From Bellilinea sp. (lineage in GTDB: Bacteria > Chloroflexota > Anaerolineae > Anaerolineales > Anaerolineaceae): a stretch of DNA of 64,000 bases. The DNA is taken from assembly GCA_026003615.1 (NCBI GenBank), contig BPHQ01000001.1, positions 620,001 through 684,000 on the forward strand. Direction: 5' to 3'. The notes beneath the pieces were generated by a model. That model had not been told where the DNA came from, made no database searches, and worked only from the letters and a program-made list of their open reading frames with translations. Both the position numbers and the translations under genes were made by a program. This document shows, piece after piece, positions 7,545-17,837 of this stretch; position 1 is the first letter of the stretch, and each line of letters starts with the position of its first letter.

Positions 7545-10500
7545 TTAAACCTGTATTCGGTGTAAAGCCTGCTCAAGGTGGTTGAGCAAGTCTTTTTCCC
7601 GCAGGTAACTTTTATTGAGCATATTCTGGCTGAAGCTAGCCAGTTGATGATGTTGTTCTGGTGTCAGGTCAGCACCTGTGAGAATGATGATGGGTATATT
7701 GCGGTATTCGTTATCGGTGCGAATTTTTTCGAGCAATTGAAAACCATCCAGCCCCGGCATAAAGAGATCAAGAATAACCGCATCCGGTTGGATATTGTGA
7801 ATCATCTGCAATGCTTTTTCGCCATCAAAAGCGGCAAAGATTTCAAAGTTTTTCTGCTCTGCAAGGGTTTTCTGGATCAGACGCTGATCTTCCAGCGAAT
7901 CATCCACAACCAGAATGCGATGAATCCGGTCCAGACGGTTCAGGCGGTAAACCGCATTGACGAGATCTTCTTGCAGGAAAGGTTTAACCAGATAATCAGC
8001 AGCCCCAAGACTGAATCCTTTTTCTTCTTCTTCCAAAATACTACAAATTATTACCGGAATGTCTCGGGTTTGGGGATCATTTTTCAAGGCATGAATGACC
8101 TGCCAGCCATCCACTTCGGGCATCATAATATCCAATGTGATTGCAAAGGGTTTGAGAGATTTGGCTTTTTCAAGGGCAAGTTTTGGCTGAGTAAGGGGAA
8201 CGACTTTGTAGCCACTGGTTTGTAAAAAGCGTTCATATAATTTTATGACTTGCAGATCATCGTCAATGGCCAGAATAACTTTTTCGGTTTTGGATAAAAC
8301 CTCATCCGATTTCAATTCGCTGGTCTGTTTTTCTGGCTGGTGGACTGGCAGGGTAAAGTAGAATGCGCTGCCTTTACCTACCTCACTCCACAACAAACCA
8401 ATTCGGCCGCCGTGCAGTTCAATGAAAGAACGGGAAATGGAAAGCCCCAAACCCGTACCACCGGTTTTTCGGGTTGGAGAATCGTCCACCTGAGAAAATG
8501 GCAGGAATAATTTTTCCCGTCCTTTTTCGTCAATTCCCTGTCCGGTGTCGGTAACGACAACCATGACCTCGGGTTTGTTATCAGGGCTGATTGACTTCTT
8601 CGCTTCGACTGTGATAGAACCGGCGTCGGTAAATTTGGCGGCATTGGAGATAAAGTTCAGTAAAACCTGTCGGATGCGAGTATTGTCCGCGATGACAACC
8701 GGCAAGTCCGGCTCTACCTGATGATGAAGTTTGATGGGTTTGTCTTTTACCAACCCCACTGCAGTGGACATGACAGAATTGACCAGATCAGCAATGTTGA
8801 CTTCTTCGAATTGCAGCTCCATTTTTCCGGCTTCGATTTTCGAGAGGTCGAGAACGTCGTTGATCAGCCCGAGCAGATGCTGACCGGAATTATAGATTGA
8901 GGTGAGATCCTGCCGTTGGAGGTCGTTGATTGGCCCGTCAATTCCTTTAAGGATTACACGAGAAAATCCAATGATTGAATTTAATGGGGTGCGTAACTCG
9001 TGGCTCATATTGGCGAGGAATTGAGATTTCAAGCGGTCAACCTCGCGCATTTCCTGATAGGCTTTTTGGGCGAGTTCGTAGGCGCGGGCATTTTCAATCG
9101 CCACGGCAATCTGGTCGGCAAGAATCTGTAACACACTCAGATCATCCTCCTGAAAGGCATTTGGCCGCTCCGATTGAATATCCAATGCACCGATGACGCG
9201 CTCGGCAATGCGCAGGGGAATGCCCAATTCCGAGCGTGTTTCTGGTAAGTGTGGATTGGGGAGGTATATTGGGCTTTCAGCAACATTATTGACCAACACT
9301 GGCTCGCCCGTATCGGTTACCTTACCAATGATAGATCGTGAACCAACCGCAATTCTTTGACGGCTTTGCATCACTTCCTGTGCGCCATGACCGCTGGCTT
9401 GTTGAATAATGGCATGGGTACCTTCATCGTTGACCAAAAAGATTGCCGTGTGATAAAAACCAAACCGCTCTCGAAGGAGATTGACAATACGATTGAGCAG
9501 TTCATCTTGAGAGAGGACGCTGGTCGTATCGCGGGCAATTTCTGCGGCAGCCTGAAGTTCGAGGGCTCGACGTTGAGCTTCCTTGAGCAGGCGTTGTCTT
9601 TCCAAAGCTACTGCCACACCGCTACTGGCAACATTCAGTACGCGGACCTCCTCCATGTCATAATTAGCAGGCTGACTGGAAGTGACAGCCAGGACACCGA
9701 CGATTTTCCCCGCACTAAACATCGGTACAAAAATGCCAGAAGCCACTCCCATATGGTGGAGGGTTTGTTTAGAAATGGGATCCAACCGACTATTTTCAAG
9801 ACTGGTTAAGACGATGGGTTCCTCTCGCAATTCTTTGAGGATCGGCAAACGATTGGTGGGTTGGCGCAGATTCACCCAATCCGAATTGTCATTAACTGAG
9901 GCGCTGGCAACAACTTCAAACTCCAGCGGATTGCCTTTTTGATCGTTGTAGATTTGGATGATTGTCACCCGTTCTGCGCGAGCAGGCAGGATTTCAGTCA
10001 TGACGAGATCAACCAAATCGGTAGCGTCTCCTGCCTGGGCAATGCCACTGCTGATTCGGTAATAGAGTTCCGTTTCAGCAAGGGCTGCCTGAGTTTGTTC
10101 GAACAGGCGCATGTTTTCAATCGCGGTAGCCATTTGATCCACCAGCGGTGGAAAGGTGCGCATTTCTCGAATGGTAAAGAAGTGCAATCCCTCAGAAAGA
10201 AAGAGTAGTGCGCCTAATTGTTTTCGGGCAGCCCACAGCGGTAAAACAGCAATGGAGCGCACTTTCATTTCTTCCAGTGCCGACCGAGTAGCGGGTAGAA
10301 TGGCTAGATCATAGATGTCGTTATGAAAAGCTGGTGTTTCAATGGAAAGCAGAGGATTATAGATGGTGTAATCCAATTCGCTGCCAATTATCGGCGGAAG
10401 GGGACCTCTTCCAGAATGCCAGGTTGCGGCAATTCGCAGCAGGGGTGTACTTAACGGGTCAGATTGCTCAAAGAGCACCAGAATGATCCGATTTATTTTT

Positions 10501-12449
10501 TCATCGGTGATGCCGCCGGCTATCGCACGTACCATCTCATGGTAATCGCCCGCCAATGCCAGATTGTGACTGATTTTATAAAGTGTTTCAGTCTCATCCA
10601 GTGAGGATCGCAATTGTTCAAGCAGATCTTGTCGTACAAAAGTATTCGCCAGAGCATCGGCAGCGACTTGCAGGACACCGATTTCGTCATTTTTCCAAAT
10701 TCGATCCGTTTTTTGCTCTAGTGCAATAAAACTTGGAATGTCCCGGTTGCCCGGCACAGCCAGTATCAGTATGGATTGAATGCCGCGCTGACGGAGGAAT
10801 TCTCTCTCCCGGCCTTCGAAATCTTCCGGCTGTCCCATAAACCAGCCTTTTTCTTTCAGTGCAGCCGCCCAATTTGGGAACAAAGCAGCAGAAAGCGGCT
10901 GACGCACAACCAAATCCGAACCGGGACGGAGCTGTGGCGCAATCCAATGGTCTGTCACAATCCAGTGCAAGCCCTGTTCATCTTCTCTTGCGCTGGCAAA
11001 GTAAATATAATCACACTGGGCTGCTTCCCCGAGGAAGCCTAACATGCCGGGGATACCGCGGATGCCGCTTTCCGTCAATGTAGCAACAGCCTGAGCAACA
11101 TTGGCTTGATAACGTTCGCGCTTTTCAATTGCTTGAAGGGCGCTCGTCACTTCTTGGAACAGATTGGCGTTTGCCAAAGCAATGGCTACCTGAGAGGCGA
11201 TTGTTGAAAGCAGGTCGGCTTGAATATCGGAATAAGCGGCGCCATGTTGAAACTCTTGCAGATAAATAACTCCTAAAACCTTTTCGGCAGTGACCATGGG
11301 GACAGCAAGCACGGCAGTTGGAAACGGTGGATCCGCATGAATTCCTTTAGCGGCGAAGGCGTTTGCCACATCATCCTGAATGCGTACAACCTCCCGATTG
11401 CGAACGACATAACTGATCAGATCATTTCCCAATGGTTGAGGTGGTAAGGGTTGATGAGTTGAGTTAACCGTGTGAACTGGGAATGTCAGGGTTTGCTGAT
11501 CGGCATCCAGCATTGCTATGGTCAAATTACGACAGTTTAAAAGTTGAATCAGTGCCTGCTGTAAAGTTGCGATAATCTCATCTTTATCGGTCAACCGGGA
11601 AATTTGCTGGCCAATCTCGTTCAAGGCTGCCAGGTCTTTGTTGCGGCGCAGGATCTCTTGTTCCGCACGAACTCTCTCGTTGAGTTCCTGTTGAACGGCG
11701 GCATACAACTCCGCATTTTCGATTGCAAGGCCAAGTTGATTGGCAACTTCCTGTACCAGCAATAATTCTTCTTCGCTCCACCGGAGTTTTTCTTCATCCC
11801 TCATAATTTTCAGGATGCCGATATCTTGTTGCCGTTTTTTGAGGGGAACGGTGATAATGGCGGGGCTTTCGAGGACGGATTTGGTATGCGATTTTATGGA
11901 TAGGGGCGGGGCTTTTTTTGCTTTCGATTGGAGTTGAGTACTGGATGGGGTTTGGGGTGGAGGTGTCTTATCCGGCTGGCTGGCGGCTTTCTTTACAGAA
12001 AATTGTGGAGTGGTGGGAGGAGTTTGTGTAGATTGATCATCCAATAATGGTTGGGCAATACCATGAAAACCGCTCTTTTCGCCGTTAGGGTCAAGTTTTT
12101 TGAAGATTGTCAGGCGGATCGGTACAGGGCTGCCACTTTTGGATTGAAACACAACGGGCAAGTCAACTGGAAATAAATCCTGTTGCAAGGCATTTTGTAA
12201 TTCGGCTTCCGATTCTCGGCTTAACCCAAATGAAGTAATTGGTTGGCCGATGACCTCATCCGGTAAGTAACCGAGACTGGCTTTAACTGTATCTTCGCAG
12301 GAAATAATGCAACCGCTTTGATCGGCTTCCCATTTCCACAGGGATTGAACCGGTGGCAGCGCAGAGTGAACGGCGGGGTGCTCGACAGCGTCTTCAACGA
12401 TGTTGGCAAAGAGATTTTCAAGCCGGTTGAGCAATTGCTTTTTCGACAT
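7545..12449 (-). CDS. Giant PAS-multi-GAF hybrid histidine kinase with two C-terminal receivers
   Basis: 1634-residue soluble hybrid kinase, the only kinase of the large operon. Order of domains: PAS (about 36-138), Pro/Gln/Thr-rich linker, the C-terminal half of a GAF (about 200-255), then five GAF domains (roughly 275-435, 445-610, 625-785, 795-950, 960-1115), HisKA with H1150 in MSHELRTPLN, HATPase with the GGTGLGLSIS lid, receiver 1 with D1440 (LDIMMPEVDG) and receiver 2 with D1561 (LDLFMPGLDG). Receiver 1 has the usual KPF; receiver 2 has NKSY instead. The last GAF carries the RFGFYH...LPETRSE...GALDIQS signature shared with the four sensor proteins upstream. No cysteine suited to bilin attachment is seen. 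The start overlaps the ParA gene by 32 bases, so translation is probably coupled. Confidence 0.9.
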   Translation of the reverse strand: MSKKQLLNRLENLFANIVEDAVEHPAVHSALPPVQSLWKWEADQSGCIISCEDTVKASLGYLPDEVIGQPITSFGLSRESEAELQNALQQDLFPVDLPVVFQSKSGSPVPIRLTIFKKLDPNGEKSGFHGIAQPLLDDQSTQTPPTTPQFSVKKAASQPDKTPPPQTPSSTQLQSKAKKAPPLSIKSHTKSVLESPAIITVPLKKRQQDIGILKIMRDEEKLRWSEEELLLVQEVANQLGLAIENAELYAAVQQELNERVRAEQEILRRNKDLAALNEIGQQISRLTDKDEIIATLQQALIQLLNCRNLTIAMLDADQQTLTFPVHTVNSTHQPLPPQPLGNDLISYVVRNREVVRIQDDVANAFAAKGIHADPPFPTAVLAVPMVTAEKVLGVIYLQEFQHGAAYSDIQADLLSTIASQVAIALANANLFQEVTSALQAIEKRERYQANVAQAVATLTESGIRGIPGMLGFLGEAAQCDYIYFASAREDEQGLHWIVTDHWIAPQLRPGSDLVVRQPLSAALFPNWAAALKEKGWFMGQPEDFEGREREFLRQRGIQSILILAVPGNRDIPSFIALEQKTDRIWKNDEIGVLQVAADALANTFVRQDLLEQLRSSLDETETLYKISHNLALAGDYHEMVRAIAGGITDEKINRIILVLFEQSDPLSTPLLRIAATWHSGRGPLPPIIGSELDYTIYNPLLSIETPAFHNDIYDLAILPATRSALEEMKVRSIAVLPLWAARKQLGALLFLSEGLHFFTIREMRTFPPLVDQMATAIENMRLFEQTQAALAETELYYRISSGIAQAGDATDLVDLVMTEILPARAERVTIIQIYNDQKGNPLEFEVVASASVNDNSDWVNLRQPTNRLPILKELREEPIVLTSLENSRLDPISKQTLHHMGVASGIFVPMFSAGKIVGVLAVTSSQPANYDMEEVRVLNVASSGVAVALERQRLLKEAQRRALELQAAAEIARDTTSVLSQDELLNRIVNLLRERFGFYHTAIFLVNDEGTHAIIQQASGHGAQEVMQSRQRIAVGSRSIIGKVTDTGEPVLVNNVAESPIYLPNPHLPETRSELGIPLRIAERVIGALDIQSERPNAFQEDDLSVLQILADQIAVAIENARAYELAQKAYQEMREVDRLKSQFLANMSHELRTPLNSIIGFSRVILKGIDGPINDLQRQDLTSIYNSGQHLLGLINDVLDLSKIEAGKMELQFEEVNIADLVNSVMSTAVGLVKDKPIKLHHQVEPDLPVVIADNTRIRQVLLNFISNAAKFTDAGSITVEAKKSISPDNKPEVMVVVTDTGQGIDEKGREKLFLPFSQVDDSPTRKTGGTGLGLSISRSFIELHGGRIGLLWSEVGKGSAFYFTLPVHQPEKQTSELKSDEVLSKTEKVILAIDDDLQVIKLYERFLQTSGYKVVPLTQPKLALEKAKSLKPFAITLDIMMPEVDGWQVIHALKNDPQTRDIPVIICSILEEEEKGFSLGAADYLVKPFLQEDLVNAVYRLNRLDRIHRILVVDDSLEDQRLIQKTLAEQKNFEIFAAFDGEKALQMIHNIQPDAVILDLFMPGLDGFQLLEKIRTDNEYRNIPIIILTGADLTPEQHHQLASFSQNMLNKSYLREKDLLNHLEQALHRIQV

Positions 12450-13201
12450 ATTGGAGGATCTCCTGGGCTAATTCGCGATATTGCGTGGCAGATCGGCTTT
12501 TGGGGGCATGATAAATAATCGGCAAGCCGGCGATTGAACTCTCCCGTAGACGGGTATCAACCATAATAATGGTTTCCAGCACACCATTACCAAAATTTGT
12601 GCGCAATTGTTCGCTGAGAGTTCGATGAATCCGGTTGCGGCGATCGAACATGGTCAGTAAAAGTCGGTAAGTAAGGCCGGGATTGGTTTTCGCACGAACA
12701 CGACGGATTAAGCTCATCATATTTTTCAAAGCATATATCGAAAAATATTCGGCCTGAGTGGGAATGATGAGCAATTGTGAGGCTGTCAGGGCATTGACCA
12801 CCATCGAACCCAAAAAGGGGGGACAGTCAAAAATCACATAATCGAATGGCAGGTGGCTATTGTTAAAAGCCTTTTTAAGGGTATATTCGTAGTCCGGGTG
12901 AGCCGGTAAAATCCTTTCACTGAACCCTAGATCATGATTGGAAGGGATCAAAAATAAACCCGGAATACCGCTTTCCCGCCATAGTTCATGGATTGGAGAT
13001 TGTTGAGTAAAGGTGTTCAGTATGGTTGCATGTCCGTTGAGGGGGTCTGCGCCCAAAGCAAGAGTAAGGTTTGCCTGAGGATCTAAATCTACCAGCAATA
13101 CTCGTTTTCCCCGATTCAACCAGTGCAGCGCCCAATGAAAGCGCAGTAGTAGTCTTGGCAACGCCGCCTTTTTCATTGGTGATGGAGATAAAATAAGTCA
13201 T
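12418..13201 (-). CDS. ParA/Soj-family partition ATPase, interrupted by an apparent one-base frameshift
   Basis: About 260-residue P-loop ATPase of the ParA/MinD superfamily, recovered by joining two track ORFs. Frame 1 (from ATG 13201) gives MTYFISITNEKGGVAKTTTALSLGAALVESGK with the deviant Walker A KGGVAKTT; the next frame gives GKRVLLVDLDPQANLTLALG and continues through VIFDCPPFLGSMVVNAL to the end. The switch lies at the run GGGGAAAA (plus-strand TTTTCCCC, 13105-13112); dropping one base restores the canonical SGKRVLLVDLD. Cause could be sequencing error, mutation or slippage. Such ATPases position plasmids, chromosomes or protein arrays. ATGA overlap with the sensor upstream and 32-base overlap with the kinase downstream place it inside the signalling operon. 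No ParB gene is nearby. Confidence 0.85.
13105..13112 (-). other. Frameshift point in the ParA gene (homopolymer run)
   Basis: GGGGAAAA on the coding strand. The 5' frame reads TCG GGG AAA ACG; the frame needed downstream reads GGA AAA CGA GTA. One extra base in either run explains the break. Confidence 0.75.
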
Positions 13202-16134
13202 ACCTGCCTCTCTCTTTTCGATCCGTTTGATCCATTGTTTCGTTTTTGAGAAGAAGAATCATTTTTCGTTGGCGACGATATGTCTTCTTTGTTTTCTTTC
13301 CAAATTACCTCGGCATGACTGGCGTTCAGAGTGCGTTTCAACTCTTGAACGGCGATTTCTATCATCGTGGTTGGGTCATTTGTGGAGCGAATCTTGCTGG
13401 TGATTTCCAAAACACGGCGCTCTCGCTCCGCGCGGCGGATAGTTTTTTCCAGCAAACGAGCATTTTCCAAAGCCAACCCAACCTGATCAGCGACTGCTTG
13501 AATTGAACGAATTTCCTCTTCGCTCCAAACCCGGTCGGCAATCTGGTCGTCTTCTATATGAATTACACCGACGGTTTCACCTCTCAACCTGACTGGAACG
13601 GCGAGGGTAGCCGGCAGATTTTCCTTTGCTGGTTGGATGACAATATCTCCGGAAAGCAACGCAGCAGAGATTTCTTGTTCTTGAATCCCTTCCAATGCAA
13701 TCAAGCCGTGAGGGGTTGCACGGTAACCAAGTATCGGACGCTCACCAGCTTCCTTGCCCCATTCCTGGCGCAAATAAAGGCGGTGAACTCGTTGAGATTC
13801 CTCCAGTGCTTGCAAAGTTTCGGTATACAATCGGTTGTTAAGAATAGCAATGGCAATTTGATCAGCTAAAATACTGAATAATTCAATGTCTTCTTGGGTG
13901 AAAGCGTTGGGTATTGTGCTTTGGACATCCAGAGCGCCAATTACCTCGTTGTTCGCCTTGAGGGGCAGCGCCATTTCGGATCGCGTTTGAGGTAAATCGG
14001 GGTTATTGAAGAAGACGGCATCTTTACCAACGTCCGTTGCGATACGGGCTTCGCCTGTGCCGGTTACATAGCCTACAATACCAATCTGCCCGACTTTGAG
14101 ACGGTGCTGGCGGGCAAGCATCCGCTTACCGCCCTCTGAATTGGCTGCTCGAAGAACGGCGTATTCCTTTTGTTCGTCCAACAAGAAAACCCCTACGTGG
14201 TAAAACCCAAACCGCTCACTGATGAGGACAGTTAATTGATTCAACAGACTTTCCAGTCTCTGAGTTGAAACAATTCCACGGGCTACATCGGATACGGTTT
14301 GCAGCTGACGCGTTCTGTAAAGTAACGCTTCATTCTGCTGGGCAAGTTCCTGCGTTCGCTCACGAACGCGGTCTTCCAGAGTATTGATCAAATTTTTCAA
14401 CTGGTTGGTCATGAAGTTAAATGCCTGAGCCAGTTTTCCAATTTCATCCCCCGTTTCTACTTGTGCTTGAGCATCCAGCTCGCCGGAGGAGATCAATTCG
14501 GCGGTTTGCTGCAACCGAACAATTGGACGACTGAATGAGCCAGAGACGACACTGGCAATCAAGCCGACCAACCCGGCAATCAGGGTGGAAATCAAGATGG
14601 ACAGTCTCCCCTGCCGAGCAACCAAACCGGCAAAGGAGGTCTGTTCGCGAACAAACACGAGATACCATGGCTTGCTTTTCAAGCGAGTGATTGCTCCAAG
14701 TTCCGGATGGTTGGGATCATCCGAATGAAACTCACCAGTGAAGAAGGGAGAGTTCAAATAATTTTCCAAACCTGCTGAAAGGGCAACATCATTCGTGCTC
14801 ATCTCGTAAAGAGGTAGATTTGGAACCCGGTTGGATTGAATTAATTTTCCCATCACGTCTGAGGGCAGTGGCATGACCAGTTTGTAAATGTTATTGGGAA
14901 TAAGGGTATCTGCCAGGCGCAGAAAGTTTTCATCTAGCAAGATGGGATAGGAACGGATGCCGACTAAATTGACTTCTTGCTGGAGCAATTCCTGCAAGAT
15001 CAGGGCATCGAATTTGGCGCGTAAAACACCAATCACTTGCTGGCGTTGATTGCGAATCGGGCTGGAGAAGTAGATGTAGCCATTGCGTGATTGCGGGTCA
15101 AAAATCACAGGGGAAGCATATACCTGGCCGGTTGTCATTGGAAGTGTAAAGTAATCGTATTTGGATTCATCCTGCCCAATTTGGAGGGGGTTAATATCCA
15201 AAACGGCTTTGCCTTCCCCATCTACCAAACCATACGAACGCAGATACCGCTGCTGACGCGAAGATAATGAACGCAGGGTCAGGCTGGCAGCTATTTCCTG
15301 AGAACTTTCAGCACGATATAAGGGTGAAAGCGACAAGTAGTTCGAAAAGACGCTTAAGGAAGCTTCGCTGGCGATGGATTGTTTATTTTCCTCAAAGAAG
15401 GAATCAACTTTAGAGGCAGTCTGCTGGGCGGCCAGCAAAAGAACTTGATTAGTTTGATTGCGCAAAGCGTCTTGAAAGAAGCGAGAATTGATGATAGAGA
15501 TAACTAACAGGGGGACAATTGCAATTGCAAGAGAAATTGTGAGTAGCTTGATACGTAGTGTGGCGGAGAGAACTTCCAGCATCAACAAGATGATGTAAAC
15601 CATCATCAGGATACCCAATAATACCGGTATATATAACTCGATTTGCGGCAATCGAATTTGCGGAACCGGGAAGAAATTACCGGAAATCACGACCATCAAG
15701 GCTGAAAAGAAAGCGAGGGTAATACCAGTATCCCTTCGCTGACCTTCGAGAGCCCCGGTAACCAGCAGGGTCAAAACCAGAAAGAGAATTATTGCAAGCG
15801 GCAAAGCGACATTAACAACGAGGGCACTGTAAGCAATAGCAACAATGGAAAGTGATGGGGCAAGCAAATAGGTGCGTTTCTCCGCTACATTATTCTCGGG
15901 GAAAGCCGCGGAAAAGAGTGATGCCAGAAAACCGGCCGCGCTGAAGAATGTAAGCGTAAAAATTTGCCAGTAAGGTTGATAAAAAGACGTTAACAGGAGA
16001 AGGATACTTGAAATTCCAAGGACAATTGCGGAAAGCCGGGCAATCCCTGCGGCAAACCGATCGCGACGATAAGAAGGCTCAGTGCCTTCTTGTGAGATTA
16101 TCCTCATAATATTGCTTTGATAGCCAATGTTCAT
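13198..16134 (-). CDS. Membrane sensor with extracytoplasmic ligand domain, HAMP and GAF domains, no output domain
   Basis: 978 residues. About six to seven hydrophobic helices fill residues 25-215, followed by a large extracytoplasmic region (about 225-515) resembling a Cache-type ligand-binding domain, a membrane helix (LSILISTLIAGLVGLIASVV) and a HAMP domain (RPIVRLQQTAELISSGELD...GDEIGKLAQAFN). A coiled coil precedes GAF-A (about 640-790, RFGFYHVGVFL...GHRL-like...LPQTRSEMALP...GALDVQS). A Trp-containing linker, a half-size GAF-B ending ALENARLLEKT, and a C-terminal partial GAF (SKIRSTNDPTTMIEIAVQELKRTLNASHAEVI) complete it. There is no kinase, cyclase or DNA-binding part. Start and stop both overlap neighbours by ATGA. 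Likely a receptor feeding the downstream kinase or array. Confidence 0.85.
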   Translation of the reverse strand: MNIGYQSNIMRIISQEGTEPSYRRDRFAAGIARLSAIVLGISSILLLLTSFYQPYWQIFTLTFFSAAGFLASLFSAAFPENNVAEKRTYLLAPSLSIVAIAYSALVVNVALPLAIILFLVLTLLVTGALEGQRRDTGITLAFFSALMVVISGNFFPVPQIRLPQIELYIPVLLGILMMVYIILLMLEVLSATLRIKLLTISLAIAIVPLLVISIINSRFFQDALRNQTNQVLLLAAQQTASKVDSFFEENKQSIASEASLSVFSNYLSLSPLYRAESSQEIAASLTLRSLSSRQQRYLRSYGLVDGEGKAVLDINPLQIGQDESKYDYFTLPMTTGQVYASPVIFDPQSRNGYIYFSSPIRNQRQQVIGVLRAKFDALILQELLQQEVNLVGIRSYPILLDENFLRLADTLIPNNIYKLVMPLPSDVMGKLIQSNRVPNLPLYEMSTNDVALSAGLENYLNSPFFTGEFHSDDPNHPELGAITRLKSKPWYLVFVREQTSFAGLVARQGRLSILISTLIAGLVGLIASVVSGSFSRPIVRLQQTAELISSGELDAQAQVETGDEIGKLAQAFNFMTNQLKNLINTLEDRVRERTQELAQQNEALLYRTRQLQTVSDVARGIVSTQRLESLLNQLTVLISERFGFYHVGVFLLDEQKEYAVLRAANSEGGKRMLARQHRLKVGQIGIVGYVTGTGEARIATDVGKDAVFFNNPDLPQTRSEMALPLKANNEVIGALDVQSTIPNAFTQEDIELFSILADQIAIAILNNRLYTETLQALEESQRVHRLYLRQEWGKEAGERPILGYRATPHGLIALEGIQEQEISAALLSGDIVIQPAKENLPATLAVPVRLRGETVGVIHIEDDQIADRVWSEEEIRSIQAVADQVGLALENARLLEKTIRRAERERRVLEITSKIRSTNDPTTMIEIAVQELKRTLNASHAEVIWKENKEDISSPTKNDSSSQKRNNGSNGSKRERQV

Positions 16135-17837
16135 GAAACCTCCAATGGAAAATCCCCTTGGCGTATCTCTTCCGGAGGAAGAATCTGGACAACCACTTCT
16201 CTTAACCCTAGTTTTTGTCTGAGCTGCTGGGCGGTTGTTTTAAGAATGTGATCGAAATCCGTACTGGAACGTACTTGCGTGGCAAGGTCGCCTACCAGAT
16301 GTTCCCGTTCGGCACGGAGTTGTAATTCCTCTAATAAACGGGCGGTTTCCAGGGCAGAACCCAATCGTTCGGCAGTTGTGTTGAGAAGTCGTTGAATTTC
16401 TGGAGAAGGTTGACCGCCTTTGAATTTGACATTGAGCATCCCAATTACTTCTCCGCGGCTTTGAAGCGGCACATTTAACACATGGGGATCAGAAATGGTT
16501 TGGGAGGGATTGTTAACTGTGCTGATCGGCTCCACCTGTTTGCGGTTTGGATCGTAACGGAAACCGCGAGTTTTTCGACTGGTGCGGATGTAAACTCGCC
16601 AAGACTTGCGGGTTTCGGTTCGGTAACCGCTCTCCAAATCGGCAACGGTTTGCTGAAGCTGGTCAATCAGCCGGATGCGCTCTAAGGCAACGGCGAGCTG
16701 GTTGGCAATAATTTGTAACGATTGAATATCCACTTGTGAAAAGGCTTCTGGTTCGGTGGATTGAATATCCAGTGCGCCTAACACCCTCTCTCCGATTTTG
16801 ATGGGCAGGGCAATTTCAGAGCGGGTATGAGGGAGCAATGGATTTTTGAAGTGGACGGCATCTTTACCAACGTCTAGTGCAATGCGAGCCTCTCCGCGGG
16901 CGACCACATTCCCAACGATACCCTCCTCGCCCTTTTTCAGTCGGTGTCCCTGGGCAAGCATTTTTTCACCAGCCTCTCCCAGCGCGGAAACCAATACCGC
17001 ATATTCATCTGCCTCGTCCATCAGGAAAATACCGGCGTGATAGTACCCTAATCGGTCGCGAATCAGCTGGATCGTGTTACGAAACAGGTTTTCCTGGCTG
17101 GTTTCCATGGAGATTTGATGGGCAATTTCTCCGGCGGTTTCCATCAGGCTGGTTTGCCGAGTGAGCAAGCGAGTACGCTCCTCAATATGGGCTTCCAAAT
17201 TTTTTCTTTCCTCGCTCAAAAGTTGAGAAAGTTCTTTTTCAGAGGAGGCGGCCATGCTGTATGCCTTGAGAAGGTAACGATTAATGACTGCCAATGTCCA
17301 ATTGGCAAGAATGAAGGTCGCAATCCATCCAATAAAGGGAATGATTTCAAGAGGTTGTGGTTCAAGACCAAACGGTTGGAGTAATCCAAAATGGAGAAAA
17401 ATACCTGCCAGTATGATGAGTACCAGACTTACAAAAAAGGAGATGATTCCGGCGCTTTCGTTCCAAAACACAAAGGCAATTTGGACTCCAGTAAGCAAGA
17501 GGAGAAGTCCAAAGCTTTGAGTTTGACCAAGAAGAATAACTGTGATTCCAACCAACAGATAGAAGGCTACCAGAAAACCACTCCGCAAGGCGGTTGAAAG
17601 TTTTCGACGAAATGTAACGAGAAGTAACAGGGCGAGCAATGGCGCAAGCGCCAGTGGAATAAGAGGCTGCCGGTCAAGTGCATTCTGAAAAGCAATCCAC
17701 AGATAAGCAGCCAGCCCGATAATGCTGGTGAGGTTTAATATGGGTTGCAGAGCGCTACTCAGATCAACACCATCACCCGGCTCACGAAACGGGGAGGTAA
17801 TGGAGATAAAGGGGCGGGTAGGAGAATTTTCGCTCAT
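16131..17837 (-). CDS. Membrane-anchored GAF sensor protein without output domain (copy 2)
   Basis: 568 residues. Six or so hydrophobic helices (about 30-190) form a membrane bundle, then a charged coiled coil (SEERKNLEAHIEERTRLL) leads to GAF-A (about 240-390; RLGYYHAGIFLMDE, GHRLKKGEEGIVGNV, LPHTRSEIALP, GALDIQS). A linker with SGYRTETRKSW precedes a half-size GAF-B (about 430-500) ending LGSALETARLLEEL, and a C-terminal partial GAF (QVRSSTDFDHILKTTAQQLRQKLGLREVVVQI). The layout matches the next gene upstream and the cytoplasmic half of the next gene downstream, so these are paralogues made by tandem duplication. The ligand is unknown. Coupled by ATGA overlaps at both ends. Confidence 0.83.
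   Translation of the reverse strand: MSENSPTRPFISITSPFREPGDGVDLSSALQPILNLTSIIGLAAYLWIAFQNALDRQPLIPLALAPLLALLLLVTFRRKLSTALRSGFLVAFYLLVGITVILLGQTQSFGLLLLLTGVQIAFVFWNESAGIISFFVSLVLIILAGIFLHFGLLQPFGLEPQPLEIIPFIGWIATFILANWTLAVINRYLLKAYSMAASSEKELSQLLSEERKNLEAHIEERTRLLTRQTSLMETAGEIAHQISMETSQENLFRNTIQLIRDRLGYYHAGIFLMDEADEYAVLVSALGEAGEKMLAQGHRLKKGEEGIVGNVVARGEARIALDVGKDAVHFKNPLLPHTRSEIALPIKIGERVLGALDIQSTEPEAFSQVDIQSLQIIANQLAVALERIRLIDQLQQTVADLESGYRTETRKSWRVYIRTSRKTRGFRYDPNRKQVEPISTVNNPSQTISDPHVLNVPLQSRGEVIGMLNVKFKGGQPSPEIQRLLNTTAERLGSALETARLLEELQLRAEREHLVGDLATQVRSSTDFDHILKTTAQQLRQKLGLREVVVQILPPEEIRQGDFPLEVS

Noticed and set aside
7578-8225. 215-codon plus-strand ORF opposite the hybrid kinase receivers
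   Set aside because: Antisense shadow of two conserved receiver domains; no protein-like motif.
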